Part shown: in pieces, positions 35,056-43,626 of the stretch
How the letters are laid out: each line of letters starts with the position of its first letter
Position numbering within the stretch: position 1 is the stretch's first letter
Assembly (NCBI RefSeq): GCF_003634315.1
Contig: NZ_RBXL01000001.1
Coordinates: 3,080,501 to 3,144,500 of the forward strand
Direction of reading: 5' to 3'
DNA: 64,000 bases
Source of the DNA: Thiocapsa rosea
Lineage (GTDB): Bacteria; Pseudomonadota; Gammaproteobacteria; Chromatiales; Chromatiaceae
Program-made: the position numbers and the translations under genes
Notes under the pieces: model-generated
What the model saw: the letters and a program-made list of their open reading frames with translations, nothing else
The model's database searches: none
Told to the model about the DNA's origin: nothing

Positions 35056-35225
35056 TCGTCTTCGAGTGATCGAACGGAGCCTCGAACCGGGGTCGCGCGG
35101 GGCGGCCGGCCGGGATGCCGGCCCCGTCGCATGTCTACGGCTCCGCTCTCGCCCGACGTCGTTCTCTCGACCCCTTCTTCTGTTGGCCCATGCGGGTGCG
35201 CTCGGGCCTCTGTCGGAGTTTGTCG

Positions 35226-37076
35226 ATGAGATTTCCTGTTATGGCGGCGGCTGTGTCGCTGCCCCTCGGTTTGCCTGTCTACGCGGACACGCAGACCCTG
35301 ATCCTCGACCCCTTGGTGGTGACGGCGACGCGAACGCCGGAGACCGAAGGCCAAACCCTGGCCTCCGTGAGCGTGATCGATCGCGACGAGATCGAGCGCC
35401 GTCAGTTTCGCTCGGTTCCGGATGCGCTGCGCGGCCTGCCGGGTGTCTCGATCTCGGGCAGCGGCGGGGCCGGTCAGCCCGCGTCGCTCTTTCTGCGCGG
35501 GACCAATGCCGGTCATGTGCTGGTCCTGATCGACGGCGTGAAGGTCGGGTCGGCGACCCTCGGCACCGCGCCCCTGCAGGATCTTCCGATCGCTCAGATC
35601 GAGCGTATCGAGGTGGTCCGCGGCCCGCGCTCGAGCCTCTATGGCTCGGAGGCGATCGGCGGTGTGATCCAGATCTTCACGCGCCGCGGCGGCGGCGAAT
35701 TGCGACCGCGCTTCAGCGTCGGTGCAGGGAGCTTCGACACCGCGAGCATCTCGGGCGGCATCTCGGGCGGCGGCGAGCGTGGCTGGTTCGACCTCGGCGC
35801 CAACATGGAGCAGACCGACGGGATCGACGCCTGCGAGGGCCGCGCCTTTCCCTTCGCCGGCTGCGGCGTGGACGAGCCGGATCGCGACGGCTATCGCAAT
35901 CTGGGGTTAAGTGCGCGTGCCGGTTATGAGTTCAGCGACCAGGCCAAGGTCGATTTCAGTCTCCTCACCTCCGACAACCGCACCGACTTCGATGGCTCCA
36001 TCTTCTCGGGCAACCTCTCGCGCTCCGAGCAGCAGGTCTTCGGCGTGGAGGGCACCTTGCGTCCGCTCGATGCCTGGACCCTGATCCTCTCGGCCGGTCG
36101 CAGTCAGGATACATACCGGGCGTTTTATGCGGACGCCTTCGTCCCCGAGCGCTTCGTCGACAGCTTCGAGACCGAGCGCGACAGCTTCGGGATCCAGAAC
36201 GATCTCGCCTTGATCCCGGACCAGCTCTTCACCTTGGGTCTGGACTATCAGGTCGACCGCGTCGCGGGCACGGTGGACTACACGGACGACTCGCGCAGCA
36301 ACACGGGCGTCTACGGACAGTATCTCGGCTCCATCGGCGCGAACGAGCTTGCCGCCAGCCTCAGATACGACGACTACCAGCAGTTCGGTGGACAGACGAC
36401 CGGCAATCTGGCGTGGGGTTATCTCTTCGATCAGGGGATTCGCGTGTCGCTGTCCTACGGCACCGCCTTCAAGGCACCCACCTTCAACGATCTCTACTAT
36501 CCCGGATTCGGCAACCCGAATCTGTCCCCGGAGGAGTCGGCCAGTGTCGAGCTGGGTTTGACCGGAACCCTCCCGCTCGGTCGCTGGGAGCTGAGTCTCT
36601 ACGAGACCGACATCGACGACCTGATCGCCTTCGATGCGGCGACGTTCGCGCCGGCCAACATTGCCTCGGCCCGTATCCGAGGCTTCGAGGCGTCCGGGAT
36701 CGTCCAAATCCAAGAGTGGGATCTCGGCGCGAGTCTCACCCTGCTGGATCCCGAAAACCGCTCGAACGGCCCGAATCAGGGTAATCTGTTGCCGCGACGC
36801 CCCGAGCAGATGCTTCAGCTCGACCTCGACCGCCAGTTCGAGCGCTGGTCGGCCGGTCTGAGTGTCTATGTCGCAGGGCGTAGCTTCGACGACCTGGCCA
36901 ACAACGAGCGCCTGGACGGCTATACCCTGTTGGGTCTGCGTGCCGAGTATGCCTTCACCCCGTCGGTGCGGATTCAGGGGCGACTGGAGAACGCACTCGA
37001 CGAGGACTACCAGACCGCGTTTCTGTTCAACCAGCCGGGGAGGGCGTTTTACCTGACCTTGCGATACGAGCCGTAG
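35226..37076 (+). CDS. btuB: TonB-dependent vitamin B12 receptor
   Basis: The protein has 616 residues from the ATG at 35226, which has GGAG 7 bp upstream and begins a signal peptide (MRFPVMAAAVSLPLGLPVYA). The longer upstream frame overlaps the leader. The TonB box region is DPLVVTATRTPE, the plug contains RGTNAGHVLVLIDGVKVG and RIEVVRGPRSSLYGSEAIGGVIQIFTRR, and the protein ends in a 22-strand barrel with the terminal aromatic signature FYLTLRYEP. It imports cobalamin across the outer membrane. Position after the riboswitch and before the cob genes supports B12 as substrate. Confidence 0.93.
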   Translation: MRFPVMAAAVSLPLGLPVYADTQTLILDPLVVTATRTPETEGQTLASVSVIDRDEIERRQFRSVPDALRGLPGVSISGSGGAGQPASLFLRGTNAGHVLVLIDGVKVGSATLGTAPLQDLPIAQIERIEVVRGPRSSLYGSEAIGGVIQIFTRRGGGELRPRFSVGAGSFDTASISGGISGGGERGWFDLGANMEQTDGIDACEGRAFPFAGCGVDEPDRDGYRNLGLSARAGYEFSDQAKVDFSLLTSDNRTDFDGSIFSGNLSRSEQQVFGVEGTLRPLDAWTLILSAGRSQDTYRAFYADAFVPERFVDSFETERDSFGIQNDLALIPDQLFTLGLDYQVDRVAGTVDYTDDSRSNTGVYGQYLGSIGANELAASLRYDDYQQFGGQTTGNLAWGYLFDQGIRVSLSYGTAFKAPTFNDLYYPGFGNPNLSPEESASVELGLTGTLPLGRWELSLYETDIDDLIAFDAATFAPANIASARIRGFEASGIVQIQEWDLGASLTLLDPENRSNGPNQGNLLPRRPEQMLQLDLDRQFERWSAGLSVYVAGRSFDDLANNERLDGYTLLGLRAEYAFTPSVRIQGRLENALDEDYQTAFLFNQPGRAFYLTLRYEP

Positions 37077-37080
37077 AATC

Positions 37081-37187
37081 GCCGCCAGCCGCCAGCCGCC
37101 AGCCGCCAGCCGCCAGCCGCCAGCCGCCAGCCGCCAGCCGCCAGCCGCCAGCCACCAGCCACCAGCCACCAGCCACCAGCCACCAGC
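37081..37187 (+). repeat. Heptanucleotide tandem array 1
   Basis: About 15 head-to-tail units of GCCGCCA, the last five changed to GCCACCA. It starts 4 bp after the btuB stop. Seven-base repeats are out of phase with codons and lie in intergenic DNA. The minus-strand open frame across it is a low-complexity artefact. Confidence 0.95.
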
Positions 37188-37218
37188 GAATAGACGAAGG
37201 CTGATGGCTGGCGGGATG

Positions 37219-37333
37219 AAGCAGGAAGCAGGAGGCAGGAGGCAGGAGGCAGGAGGCAGGAGGCAGGAGGCAGGAAGCAGGAGGCAGGAAGCAGGAGGCA
37301 GGAGGCAGGAGGCAGGAGGCAGGAGGCAGGAGG
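37219..37333 (+). repeat. Heptanucleotide tandem array 2
   Basis: About 16 units of GGAGGCA, with a few units changed to GGAAGCA. It is separated from array 1 by about 30 bp and ends 115 bp before the btuM-like gene. The unit contains a GGAGG core, but it is too far from the start codon to serve as the ribosome site. Confidence 0.95.
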
Positions 37334-37447
37334 CTCCCCCGCAATCGACCCGCTTTCGACACCCCGTGCGACCGCCTACAATGGCTGCACGGGACTTGAG
37401 CAACACCACATTGTCGCCCCGGCGACGCGACCAGGAGACTCGACCTC

Positions 37448-38035
37448 ATGACCCCCATCACCGACGCTCGAAGCCGTATTCTGATCGGCCTTGCCTTGGC
37501 CGCGCTCATGGCGGCGACCCGCGGACAGCAGTTCGCCCCGCTGGCGCATCATCTTCCGGATGCCTCGCTGGCCGTCTTCTTCCTTGCCGGTCTGTATCTG
37601 CGCTCGATTTGGGGCTTCCCGGCCCTGTTCGGTCTGGCGACCGTCATCGACCTGACCGCCATCGGCTGGGGCGGTGTCAGCGGTTACTGTTTGACTCCGG
37701 CCTATTGGATGTTGGTTCCGGCCTATGGCGTGGTCTGGGGGATGGGGCGCTGGTCCGCCGGTCGTCTCGAGTTGACCAAGGAAAGCCTGCCCTTGCTCTT
37801 CGGCGCGCTGCTCATCGGCGGTGTCCTGTCCGAGGTCTTCGCCAGCGGCGGTTTCTATCTCTTCTCCGGTCGCTTCGCCGATCTGAGTGCGCTTGAGCTG
37901 CTTGGGCGCTTCGCGACCTACATGCCCGCGACCCTGCTGCATCTGATGGTCTACGTGGGCCTGGCGGCGATCGTTCATCTCACCCTGGCGCGCGCCCTGC
38001 CCGGTGCTCGCTCTGAGCGTGCGCGTTCGCAATGA
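37448..38035 (+). CDS. BtuM-like cobalamin transporter (solitary ECF S component)
   Basis: This 195-residue membrane protein has six hydrophobic segments. The motif GYCLTPAYWMLVPAYGVVWGMGR has its cysteine at residue 81. The BtuM family of proteobacterial solitary S components has a conserved cobalt-liganding cysteine at nearly this position in a similar context. The role would be B12 uptake across the inner membrane. It overlaps cobO by 4 bp, and no ECF energising genes are in the window, as expected for BtuM. The identification is by motif and context only. Confidence 0.72.
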   Translation: MTPITDARSRILIGLALAALMAATRGQQFAPLAHHLPDASLAVFFLAGLYLRSIWGFPALFGLATVIDLTAIGWGGVSGYCLTPAYWMLVPAYGVVWGMGRWSAGRLELTKESLPLLFGALLIGGVLSEVFASGGFYLFSGRFADLSALELLGRFATYMPATLLHLMVYVGLAAIVHLTLARALPGARSERARSQ

Positions 38036-38637
38036 CCGACGACAGCGCACAGGAGCGCCATCGCCGGCGCATGCAGCGCCAGAAGGAGCTGGTGGATGCC
38101 CGCATTGCGCGGGCGGACCAGGACTGTGGTGTCCTGGTCGTCAATACCGGCAACGGCAAGGGTAAGAGTTCCTCGGCCTTCGGGATGGTCGCCCGCGCGA
38201 TGGGCCACGGCATGAAGGTCGCCGTGGTCCAGTTCATCAAGGGCAGCTTCGCGACCGGCGAGGAGGCCTTCTTCAGGCGCTTTCCCGAGCTCGAGTATCA
38301 CGTGATGGGCGAGGGCTTCACCTGGGAGACCCAGGACGCCGAGGCGGATCGGCGCGCGGCGATGGCGGCCTGGGACAAAGCCGCTGCCTTCCTCGCCGAT
38401 CCGGCCTTCGGCATGGTGGTGATGGACGAGCTCAACATCGCGCTCAAGCTCCGCTTGGTCCCGCTCGACGTGGTTCTCGATGCCTTGCAGAACCGTCCGA
38501 TCCATCAGCATGCAGTCGTCACCGGTCGCGCGGCGCCCGCGGAGTTGATCGAGATCGCCGACACGGTCACCGAGATGCGCCCGCTCAAGCATGCCTTCGA
38601 TGCCGGCATTATGGCGCAGAAAGGGGTCGAACTCTGA
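38032..38637 (+). CDS. cobO: Cob(I)yrinic acid a,c-diamide adenosyltransferase
   Basis: This 201-residue CobO/BtuR-family enzyme has the P-loop NTGNGKGKSSSAFG, VAVVQFIKG, and MVVMDELNIALKL. It transfers the adenosyl group from ATP to Co(I) corrinoids in the cytosol. The start overlaps the btuM-like stop (ATGA). With cobU, cobT, cobC and cobS it makes a salvage pathway for imported corrinoids. No corrin-ring synthesis genes are seen here. Confidence 0.95.
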   Translation: MTDDSAQERHRRRMQRQKELVDARIARADQDCGVLVVNTGNGKGKSSSAFGMVARAMGHGMKVAVVQFIKGSFATGEEAFFRRFPELEYHVMGEGFTWETQDAEADRRAAMAAWDKAAAFLADPAFGMVVMDELNIALKLRLVPLDVVLDALQNRPIHQHAVVTGRAAPAELIEIADTVTEMRPLKHAFDAGIMAQKGVEL

Positions 38638-38651
38638 GCACGGAAGATCCG

Positions 38652-39197
38652 TTGGGTCCTGGCTCCGAACTGGGCGGACGCAGCCTGATCCTCGGCGGGG
38701 TGCGCTCGGGCAAGAGCCGCCTGGCCGAGCGTCTGGCCATCGACAGCGCATTGCCGGTTGTCTATGTGGCGACCGCCCGGGCGGGGGATGCCGAAATGAC
38801 CCGGCGGATTGCCGGGCATCGCGAACGCCGCCCGCGTGACTGGGGTCTCATTGAAGAACCGCTCTTGTTGGCCGAGGTACTGGCGCGCGAATGTGCGCCC
38901 GATCGCTGTATCCTGGTCGACTGTCTTACACTCTGGCTGACGAATTGGCTTATGAAAATGGATGAATCGGGTCTGCACGCTCAGACCCGGGCGCTGCTCG
39001 ATGTCGTTGCACGGGCGCCCGGGCGCCTCGTGATGGTCGGCAACGAGACGAGCATGGGCGTGGTGCCGCTCGGCGATCTCTCGCGTCGGTTCTGTGACCT
39101 GGCCGGTGTACTGCATCAGGATCTGGCTACACGCTGCGATCAGGTCATCCTGAGCGTCGCCGGTCTGCCCCTCGTGCTCAAAGGAGAAGCGGCATGA
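38652..39197 (+). CDS. cobU: Adenosylcobinamide kinase/guanylyltransferase
   Basis: This 181-residue CobU/CobP enzyme has P-loop [47 protein letters not shown] and [11 protein letters not shown], all family hallmarks. It phosphorylates adenosylcobinamide and then makes adenosylcobinamide-GDP. No ATG is available near the N-terminus. TTG at 38652, with GGAAG upstream, is the best start, 14 bp after cobO. The stop overlaps the cobT ATG. Confidence 0.93.
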   Translation: MGPGSELGGRSLILGGVRSGKSRLAERLAIDSALPVVYVATARAGDAEMTRRIAGHRERRPRDWGLIEEPLLLAEVLARECAPDRCILVDCLTLWLTNWLMKMDESGLHAQTRALLDVVARAPGRLVMVGNETSMGVVPLGDLSRRFCDLAGVLHQDLATRCDQVILSVAGLPLVLKGEAA

Positions 39198-40249
39198 TTG
39201 AAGGTCTACGCTGGATCACCCAGCCCTGTCTGCCGATCGATGCCATGGCCGCCGATGCGGCGCGGCGCCGGCAGGATCAGCTCACCAAACCACGCGGCTC
39301 GCTGGGGCGTCTCGAAGAGATCGCGATCCGGCTCGCCGGATTGCAGGGCACCCCCACACCGTCGCCCGATCCTGTGCAGGTCCTGTTGTTCGCGGCCGAT
39401 CACGGGGTTGCGGCCGAGGGTGTCTCGGCCTTTCCGCAGGCCGTGACCAACCAGATGGTACGCAACATCGCCGGGGGCGGTGCCGCGATCTCGGTGCTCG
39501 TGCGTGCACTGGATGCGCGCATGGAGATCACGGATCTCGGGACGGTCGAGGATCCGGGGCCGATTCAAAACGTGCGCCCCGAGCGCATCGGCGCGGGAAC
39601 CGGCAACATCGCGCGCGAGCCGGCCATGACCGACGAGCAGCTCGCCGCGGCCATGAATGCCGGCCGCGCCGCGGCCGAGCGTGCCGTTGACAGCGGGGCG
39701 CGCTTGCTGATTTGCGGGGAGATGGGGATCGCCAATACCACCCCGGCCACGGCCCTGGCCTGCGCGCTGCTGGATCTGCCGGCCGGTGCGCTCGTCGGGC
39801 CCGGCACCGGGCTGGATGAGCCCGGGGTCGCACGCAAGGCCGAGGTCATCACCAAGGCGCTGGCATTGCATGTCACTTCCGATCGGAGCCCGCTGGAGCT
39901 GCTGGCCCGGCTCTCCGGTTTCGAGCTTGCCGCGATGGTCGGTGCCTTCATCACGGCCGCCCAGCGCGGACTCCCGGTGTTGGTCGACGGCTTCATCGTG
40001 AGCGCATCGGCCCTCGCGGCCGTGCGCCTGCAACCCGAGGTGCGCGATTGGCTGCTGTTCTCGCACGGCTCCGCGGAACCCGGACATCGCCGCATCATGA
40101 CGGCGCTGGATGCCGACCCGCTGCTGGATCTAGGTCTACGGCTCGGCGAAGCCAGCGGTGCGGCCGTCGCCGTGCCCCTGTTGCGTCTGGCCTGTACGCT
40201 GCACCAGCAGATGGCGACCTTCGGCGAGGCCGGGGTGAGCGAGGCCTGA
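39194..40249 (+). CDS. cobT: Nicotinate-nucleotide-dimethylbenzimidazole phosphoribosyltransferase
   Basis: This 351-residue CobT enzyme has [50 protein letters not shown] and [14 protein letters not shown]. It makes alpha-ribazole phosphate from dimethylbenzimidazole and nicotinate mononucleotide for the lower ligand of cobalamin. The length is normal. Both ends overlap neighbours through ATGA, showing a tightly coupled operon. Confidence 0.96.
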   Translation: MIEGLRWITQPCLPIDAMAADAARRRQDQLTKPRGSLGRLEEIAIRLAGLQGTPTPSPDPVQVLLFAADHGVAAEGVSAFPQAVTNQMVRNIAGGGAAISVLVRALDARMEITDLGTVEDPGPIQNVRPERIGAGTGNIAREPAMTDEQLAAAMNAGRAAAERAVDSGARLLICGEMGIANTTPATALACALLDLPAGALVGPGTGLDEPGVARKAEVITKALALHVTSDRSPLELLARLSGFELAAMVGAFITAAQRGLPVLVDGFIVSASALAAVRLQPEVRDWLLFSHGSAEPGHRRIMTALDADPLLDLGLRLGEASGAAVAVPLLRLACTLHQQMATFGEAGVSEA

Positions 40250-40830
40250 TGCAGGATCGCTTCGTGGATCTGCTGCGCCACGGCGAGGCGCAGGGCGGCG
40301 CGCGCTTTCGGGGCGGACACGACGACCCGCTCAGTGCCGAAGGCTGGGATCAGATGACCCGTGCGACCGCCGTGAATCCGGATTGGACGCGGGTCGTCTG
40401 CTCGCCGTCGCGGCGTTGCAGCGCGTTCGCCCAGCGCCTCGCCGAGAGCAACAAAATCCCCCTGGTGATCCTGTCCGGGCTGCGCGAGCGTGGTTTCGGT
40501 GCTTGGGAAGGGATGGCCGCGCACCAGATCCCGGCCGAGGAGCTGACGCGCTTTTGGGACGATCCGGTCGGCTACGCGCCGCCCGGCGGCGAGCCGTTCG
40601 AGATCTTCCGCGAGCGGGTCATGGCGACTTGGCGTCAGGTGTGCGATGAGTGCGAGCCCTTCACCTTGGCCGTGACGCACGGCGGCGTGATCCGGGTCGT
40701 CCTCGCCGAGGTGCTGCGGATGCCGTCCGAGGCATCGCTCCTGATCGAGGTCCCCCCGGCCTGTCTGTCCCGCCTGCGCGTGCCGGAGTCTCCCGGGCGA
40801 CCCAGTCTCATGCGCCACGGGCCTCCCTGA
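40249..40830 (+). CDS. cobC: Alpha-ribazole phosphatase-like histidine phosphatase
   Basis: This 193-residue protein of the histidine phosphatase superfamily has LLRHGEAQGG (catalytic RHG), VCSPSRRCSAFAQRLAE, LRERGFGAWEGM and LAVTHGGVIRVVLAE (second catalytic His). In this context it should remove the phosphate from alpha-ribazole 5'-phosphate or adenosylcobalamin phosphate. The substrate is inferred from the operon. The start overlaps the cobT stop, and cobS begins directly after its stop. Confidence 0.88.
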   Translation: MQDRFVDLLRHGEAQGGARFRGGHDDPLSAEGWDQMTRATAVNPDWTRVVCSPSRRCSAFAQRLAESNKIPLVILSGLRERGFGAWEGMAAHQIPAEELTRFWDDPVGYAPPGGEPFEIFRERVMATWRQVCDECEPFTLAVTHGGVIRVVLAEVLRMPSEASLLIEVPPACLSRLRVPESPGRPSLMRHGPP

Positions 40831-41586
40831 GTGGACCTGCGTCCGCTCTGGCTTGCCGGACGTCTCCTGACGCGTCTGCCCTTTCCCGAGCCGAGCCCCT
40901 TCGAGGCGCGACTCTCGGGCCTGTCGGTGCCGTGGTATCCCGCGATCGGTGGGCTGTTGGGCGTGTTGCTGACCTTGGCCGCGACCGCGCTCGCATCCGT
41001 GGATCCGGGTGTCGCGGCGGCCTTGGTTCTGATCCTCTGGGTCTGGTCCACCGGGGCGTTGCACCTGGACGGTCTGGCCGACAGCGCAGACGCCTGGGTC
41101 GGCGGGCTTGCGAGCCGCGAGCGGACCCTGGAGATCATGAAGGACCCGCGTTGCGGACCTGCGGCCGTGACCGCGATCGGGCTCGTCCTGATCGCCAAAT
41201 GGGCCGGGCTCCAGGCCCTGATTGCCGGCGGCACCGTCTGGATTTTGCTGCTGATTCCGCTGTTGGCAAGGGCACAGTTGCCGCTGCTGATGCTGACCAC
41301 ACCCTATGCCCGTGACCGGGGGATGGCCTCCGAGCAGATGGCACAATTGCCGCGTCGCGCGGCGTGGGCGGCAACCCTGATTGCGGGGATTGCCTGTATC
41401 GCGATCGCCGGTTGGATCGGACTCGGGCTATGCGCCGTGACCCTTCTGGTCTTCGGGCTATCGCGCCGAACCATGATGAACCGGATCGAGGGGTTCACGG
41501 GAGATACCGCCGGTGCCCTCGTCGAGATTACGGAGACGGTGCTGCTGCTCGTCGTTGTTGTCCTCTCAGCGGTCTTTACCCCTTAA
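40831..41586 (+). CDS. cobS: Adenosylcobinamide-GDP ribazoletransferase (cobalamin synthase)
   Basis: This 251-residue membrane enzyme has LTRLPFPEPSPFE near the N-terminus and the metal-binding motif GALHLDGLADSADAW. Several hydrophobic helices follow. It joins adenosylcobinamide-GDP and alpha-ribazole, the last step of the pathway. The start is GTG, immediately after the cobC stop. The stop TAA lies inside the TTAAACCGCG end of repeat copy F. Confidence 0.94.
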   Translation: MDLRPLWLAGRLLTRLPFPEPSPFEARLSGLSVPWYPAIGGLLGVLLTLAATALASVDPGVAAALVLILWVWSTGALHLDGLADSADAWVGGLASRERTLEIMKDPRCGPAAVTAIGLVLIAKWAGLQALIAGGTVWILLLIPLLARAQLPLLMLTTPYARDRGMASEQMAQLPRRAAWAATLIAGIACIAIAGWIGLGLCAVTLLVFGLSRRTMMNRIEGFTGDTAGALVEITETVLLLVVVVLSAVFTP

Positions 41587-41609
41587 ACCGCGTCCAGAGC
41601 GAGATGCTA
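41583..41609 (+). repeat. Palindromic element, copy F (truncated left end)
   Basis: CTTAAACCGCGTCCAGAGCG to GAGATGCT matches the first 27 bp of copy A and then stops. The sequence continues directly into the hexanucleotide hairpin element. It supplies the cobS stop codon. Confidence 0.75.
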
Positions 41610-41725
41610 ATGGTGCAGTGTAGCGATTCCGAGACCGTCCGAGATCATTTTCGTTGTCGTTGTCGTTGTCGTTGTCGTAATCGACCATCATACGATTACG
41701 ACAACGACAACGACAACGAACGGTC
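41610..41725. repeat. Hexanucleotide-armed hairpin element, copy 1
   Basis: A conserved lead (GCAGTGTAGCGATTCCGAGA, CGTCCGAGATCATT) is followed by CGTTGT repeated about four times, a short loop, and the complementary ACAACG repeats at 41696-41719. The arms can pair over about 30 bp. It lies between the convergent cobS and CBS-DUF294 genes and could end transcription from both sides. Copy 2 is at 56475-56595. Confidence 0.88.
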
Positions 41726-41763
41726 TCGACACATCTGTCGTGCTGCACTCGCCTCAGCGCAAC

Positions 41764-43236
41764 CTACGAAGCGAATTCCTGTTTGATTCGCGCCTGTAGC
41801 TTTTTGGCCTGCTTGAAGGCTTCTTTGAGCATCAATCGGTGCAGCTCGTTGAGGTCGTCGGGGTCGACGCGATTGACGGCCTCCGGGTCCTTGGTCGTGA
41901 GCTGTTGGTGGATGCGGAACCGTTGGATCAAGTGGAAGGACTCGATCTCGGCGGCGATCTCCTCCGGGTCACGTCGTTTTGCCGCACCGGCGAGGCGCAG
42001 ACGCTCGGCGGTGCTGGTCGCCCAGATGCCGTGTTTGAGTGCCCAGAGCCGGCCGGCGTCCATGAAGAAGCGTGCGCCTTGGGTTTTGAGATCGATGGTG
42101 TGCGGGAAGTCCCGATTGCGATCGAAGGCGAATTGCCCGGCCCAGCCGAGCGGCGGGGCGACGCCGAGCGCCTGCTCGGCCAGACAGTGGAAGAAGCGCG
42201 TCTGCTCGGGCGCGGTGCGGCTCAGCCAGTCGCGCAATCGGTCGACCGGCTCGTCGCTGCCGTAGAGCGGGCGGAAATCAAAAAAGATGACGGCGTTGAG
42301 CAGGGCCTCGGGCTCGGGCTCGCGCAGCCACGTCTTGAAGTGCTTGCGCCACTCGTCCGCACTCAGGCACCAAGCGGGGTTGCCGGCCATGATGTTGCCG
42401 CGGCAGCGCTCGAAGCCGCAGAAATGCAGCGCCTGGTTGACCGCTTGGGCGAACGGCAGGAAGGACTGACGGACCGACTCGGTGCTGTCCGGGTCCGGCG
42501 GCACGAAGAGCAGTCCGTTGTCCTGATCGGTCGAGAAGGTCTGCTCGAGGCGACCCTCCGATCCGAAGGCCATCCAGCACCAGGGCACGGCGGGGAGGTC
42601 GAACTCGTCTTCGATCAGCTCGATCACCCGCATGGCGATCAGGTCGTTGAGACCGGACATCCAGTAGCAGAGTGTCTCCACGCCCATGCCGGAGTGGAAG
42701 AGCTCCGCGCCGCGCCGCCGCACCCGATCGGCGGCCAACGCCATGGCCTCGACGTCGCGAGCCGACTTGATGCCGGCGATCAGAACCTCCGCCCCGCCGG
42801 CGCGCAGCCCGAGCAGGTCGGTTTGGTTGACCAGGCCGAACAGACGCCCGTCATGCTCGGTCAGGAGCAGGTGCTCGGCACCGCGCTTGGCCATCATGAC
42901 CCGTGCACGATGCGCGGGTGCGTCCGCGGTGAGTGTGAGTGGAGCGCCGATCATGTGGACGGCGACAGGATCGTCGAGCCCGCCGCCCTCGAAGCCGATC
43001 ACATGCAGCATGTCGCGCAGCCGGATCAGGCCCAAGGGCAGGCCGCTCGCGGGATCGCAGACGACGGCGGCGTCCAAATGATCCTGACTGAAATGATAGA
43101 GGGTCTCGCGCAGGCTGGTCCCCGGGCCGACGATCAACGGCTGTCGCCGCGCCAAGCTGCGCAGAAGATCCTGGTCGGTTCCTCCCGCGGCCGGGAGATC
43201 CGACGTTTCGTTCACCGGGTGCTCGGTCTCGGACAT
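41764..43236 (-). CDS. CBS domain / DUF294 nucleotidyltransferase-like protein
   Basis: In this 490-residue protein, residues about 30-150 form a CBS pair (TSLRETLYHFSQDHLDAAVV...LGLIRLRDML; RVMMAKRGAEHLLLTEHDGRLFGLVNQTDLL). It continues as a DUF294 putative nucleotidyltransferase (MAFGSEGRLEQTFSTDQDNGLLF, with GSxxR and DxD positions) and a helical DUF294_C region. Proteins of this type are fused to or encoded with signalling systems and may modify a partner; no substrate is known. It lies 18 bp downstream of the response regulator in the symporter-kinase operon. Confidence 0.88.
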   Translation of the reverse strand: MSETEHPVNETSDLPAAGGTDQDLLRSLARRQPLIVGPGTSLRETLYHFSQDHLDAAVVCDPASGLPLGLIRLRDMLHVIGFEGGGLDDPVAVHMIGAPLTLTADAPAHRARVMMAKRGAEHLLLTEHDGRLFGLVNQTDLLGLRAGGAEVLIAGIKSARDVEAMALAADRVRRRGAELFHSGMGVETLCYWMSGLNDLIAMRVIELIEDEFDLPAVPWCWMAFGSEGRLEQTFSTDQDNGLLFVPPDPDSTESVRQSFLPFAQAVNQALHFCGFERCRGNIMAGNPAWCLSADEWRKHFKTWLREPEPEALLNAVIFFDFRPLYGSDEPVDRLRDWLSRTAPEQTRFFHCLAEQALGVAPPLGWAGQFAFDRNRDFPHTIDLKTQGARFFMDAGRLWALKHGIWATSTAERLRLAGAAKRRDPEEIAAEIESFHLIQRFRIHQQLTTKDPEAVNRVDPDDLNELHRLMLKEAFKQAKKLQARIKQEFAS

Positions 43237-43254
43237 GCGGTTACTCCGTCCTCG

Positions 43255-43626
43255 TCAGGTGCGTTCGAGCAGTTCCTTGACCTTGTCGACCAGGTCACGG
43301 GTCGAGAAAGGTTTGGACATGTAGGCGTCGGCACCGAGGGCGAGCCCCTTGTTTTGCTCCGCATCGCGCCCCTTTGCGGTCAGCATCAGGATTCGCGTTC
43401 CGGCCAGCCCCGGATCGGCGCGCACCGCTTCGAGTACGGCGAAGCCGTCGAGTTTGGGCATCATCACATCGAGCACCACCAGGTCAGGGCGATGCGTGCG
43501 CACGGCGGCCAGACCGGCCTCGCCGTCGCGCGCCACGCGCACCTCGTGTCCTTCGCGCATCATCAAAAACTCAAGCGAGATGACAATGTTGGGCTCGTCG
43601 TCGACGATCAGGATCCGCTTATTCAT
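43255..43626 (-). CDS. Single-domain response regulator
   Basis: This 123-residue CheY-like receiver starts at the ATG at 43626 (MNKRILIVDDEPN). The acidic pocket is DDE at the first strand, LDVMMPKLDG holds the phospho-acceptor Asp, LMLTAKG has the switch Thr and YMSKPF the Lys. There is no output domain. It overlaps the 3' end of the symporter-kinase gene by 8 bp, so it is the likely phosphorylation target of that kinase. Confidence 0.93.
   Translation of the reverse strand: MNKRILIVDDEPNIVISLEFLMMREGHEVRVARDGEAGLAAVRTHRPDLVVLDVMMPKLDGFAVLEAVRADPGLAGTRILMLTAKGRDAEQNKGLALGADAYMSKPFSTRDLVDKVKELLERT

Noticed and set aside
37081-37333. Possible CRISPR array
   Set aside because: Units are 7 bp, contiguous and without spacers; no cas genes are in the window.
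35907-37409. 500-residue minus-strand frame with LPPASC-type repeats
   Set aside because: The repeats are a translation of the heptanucleotide arrays, and the rest is antisense to btuB.
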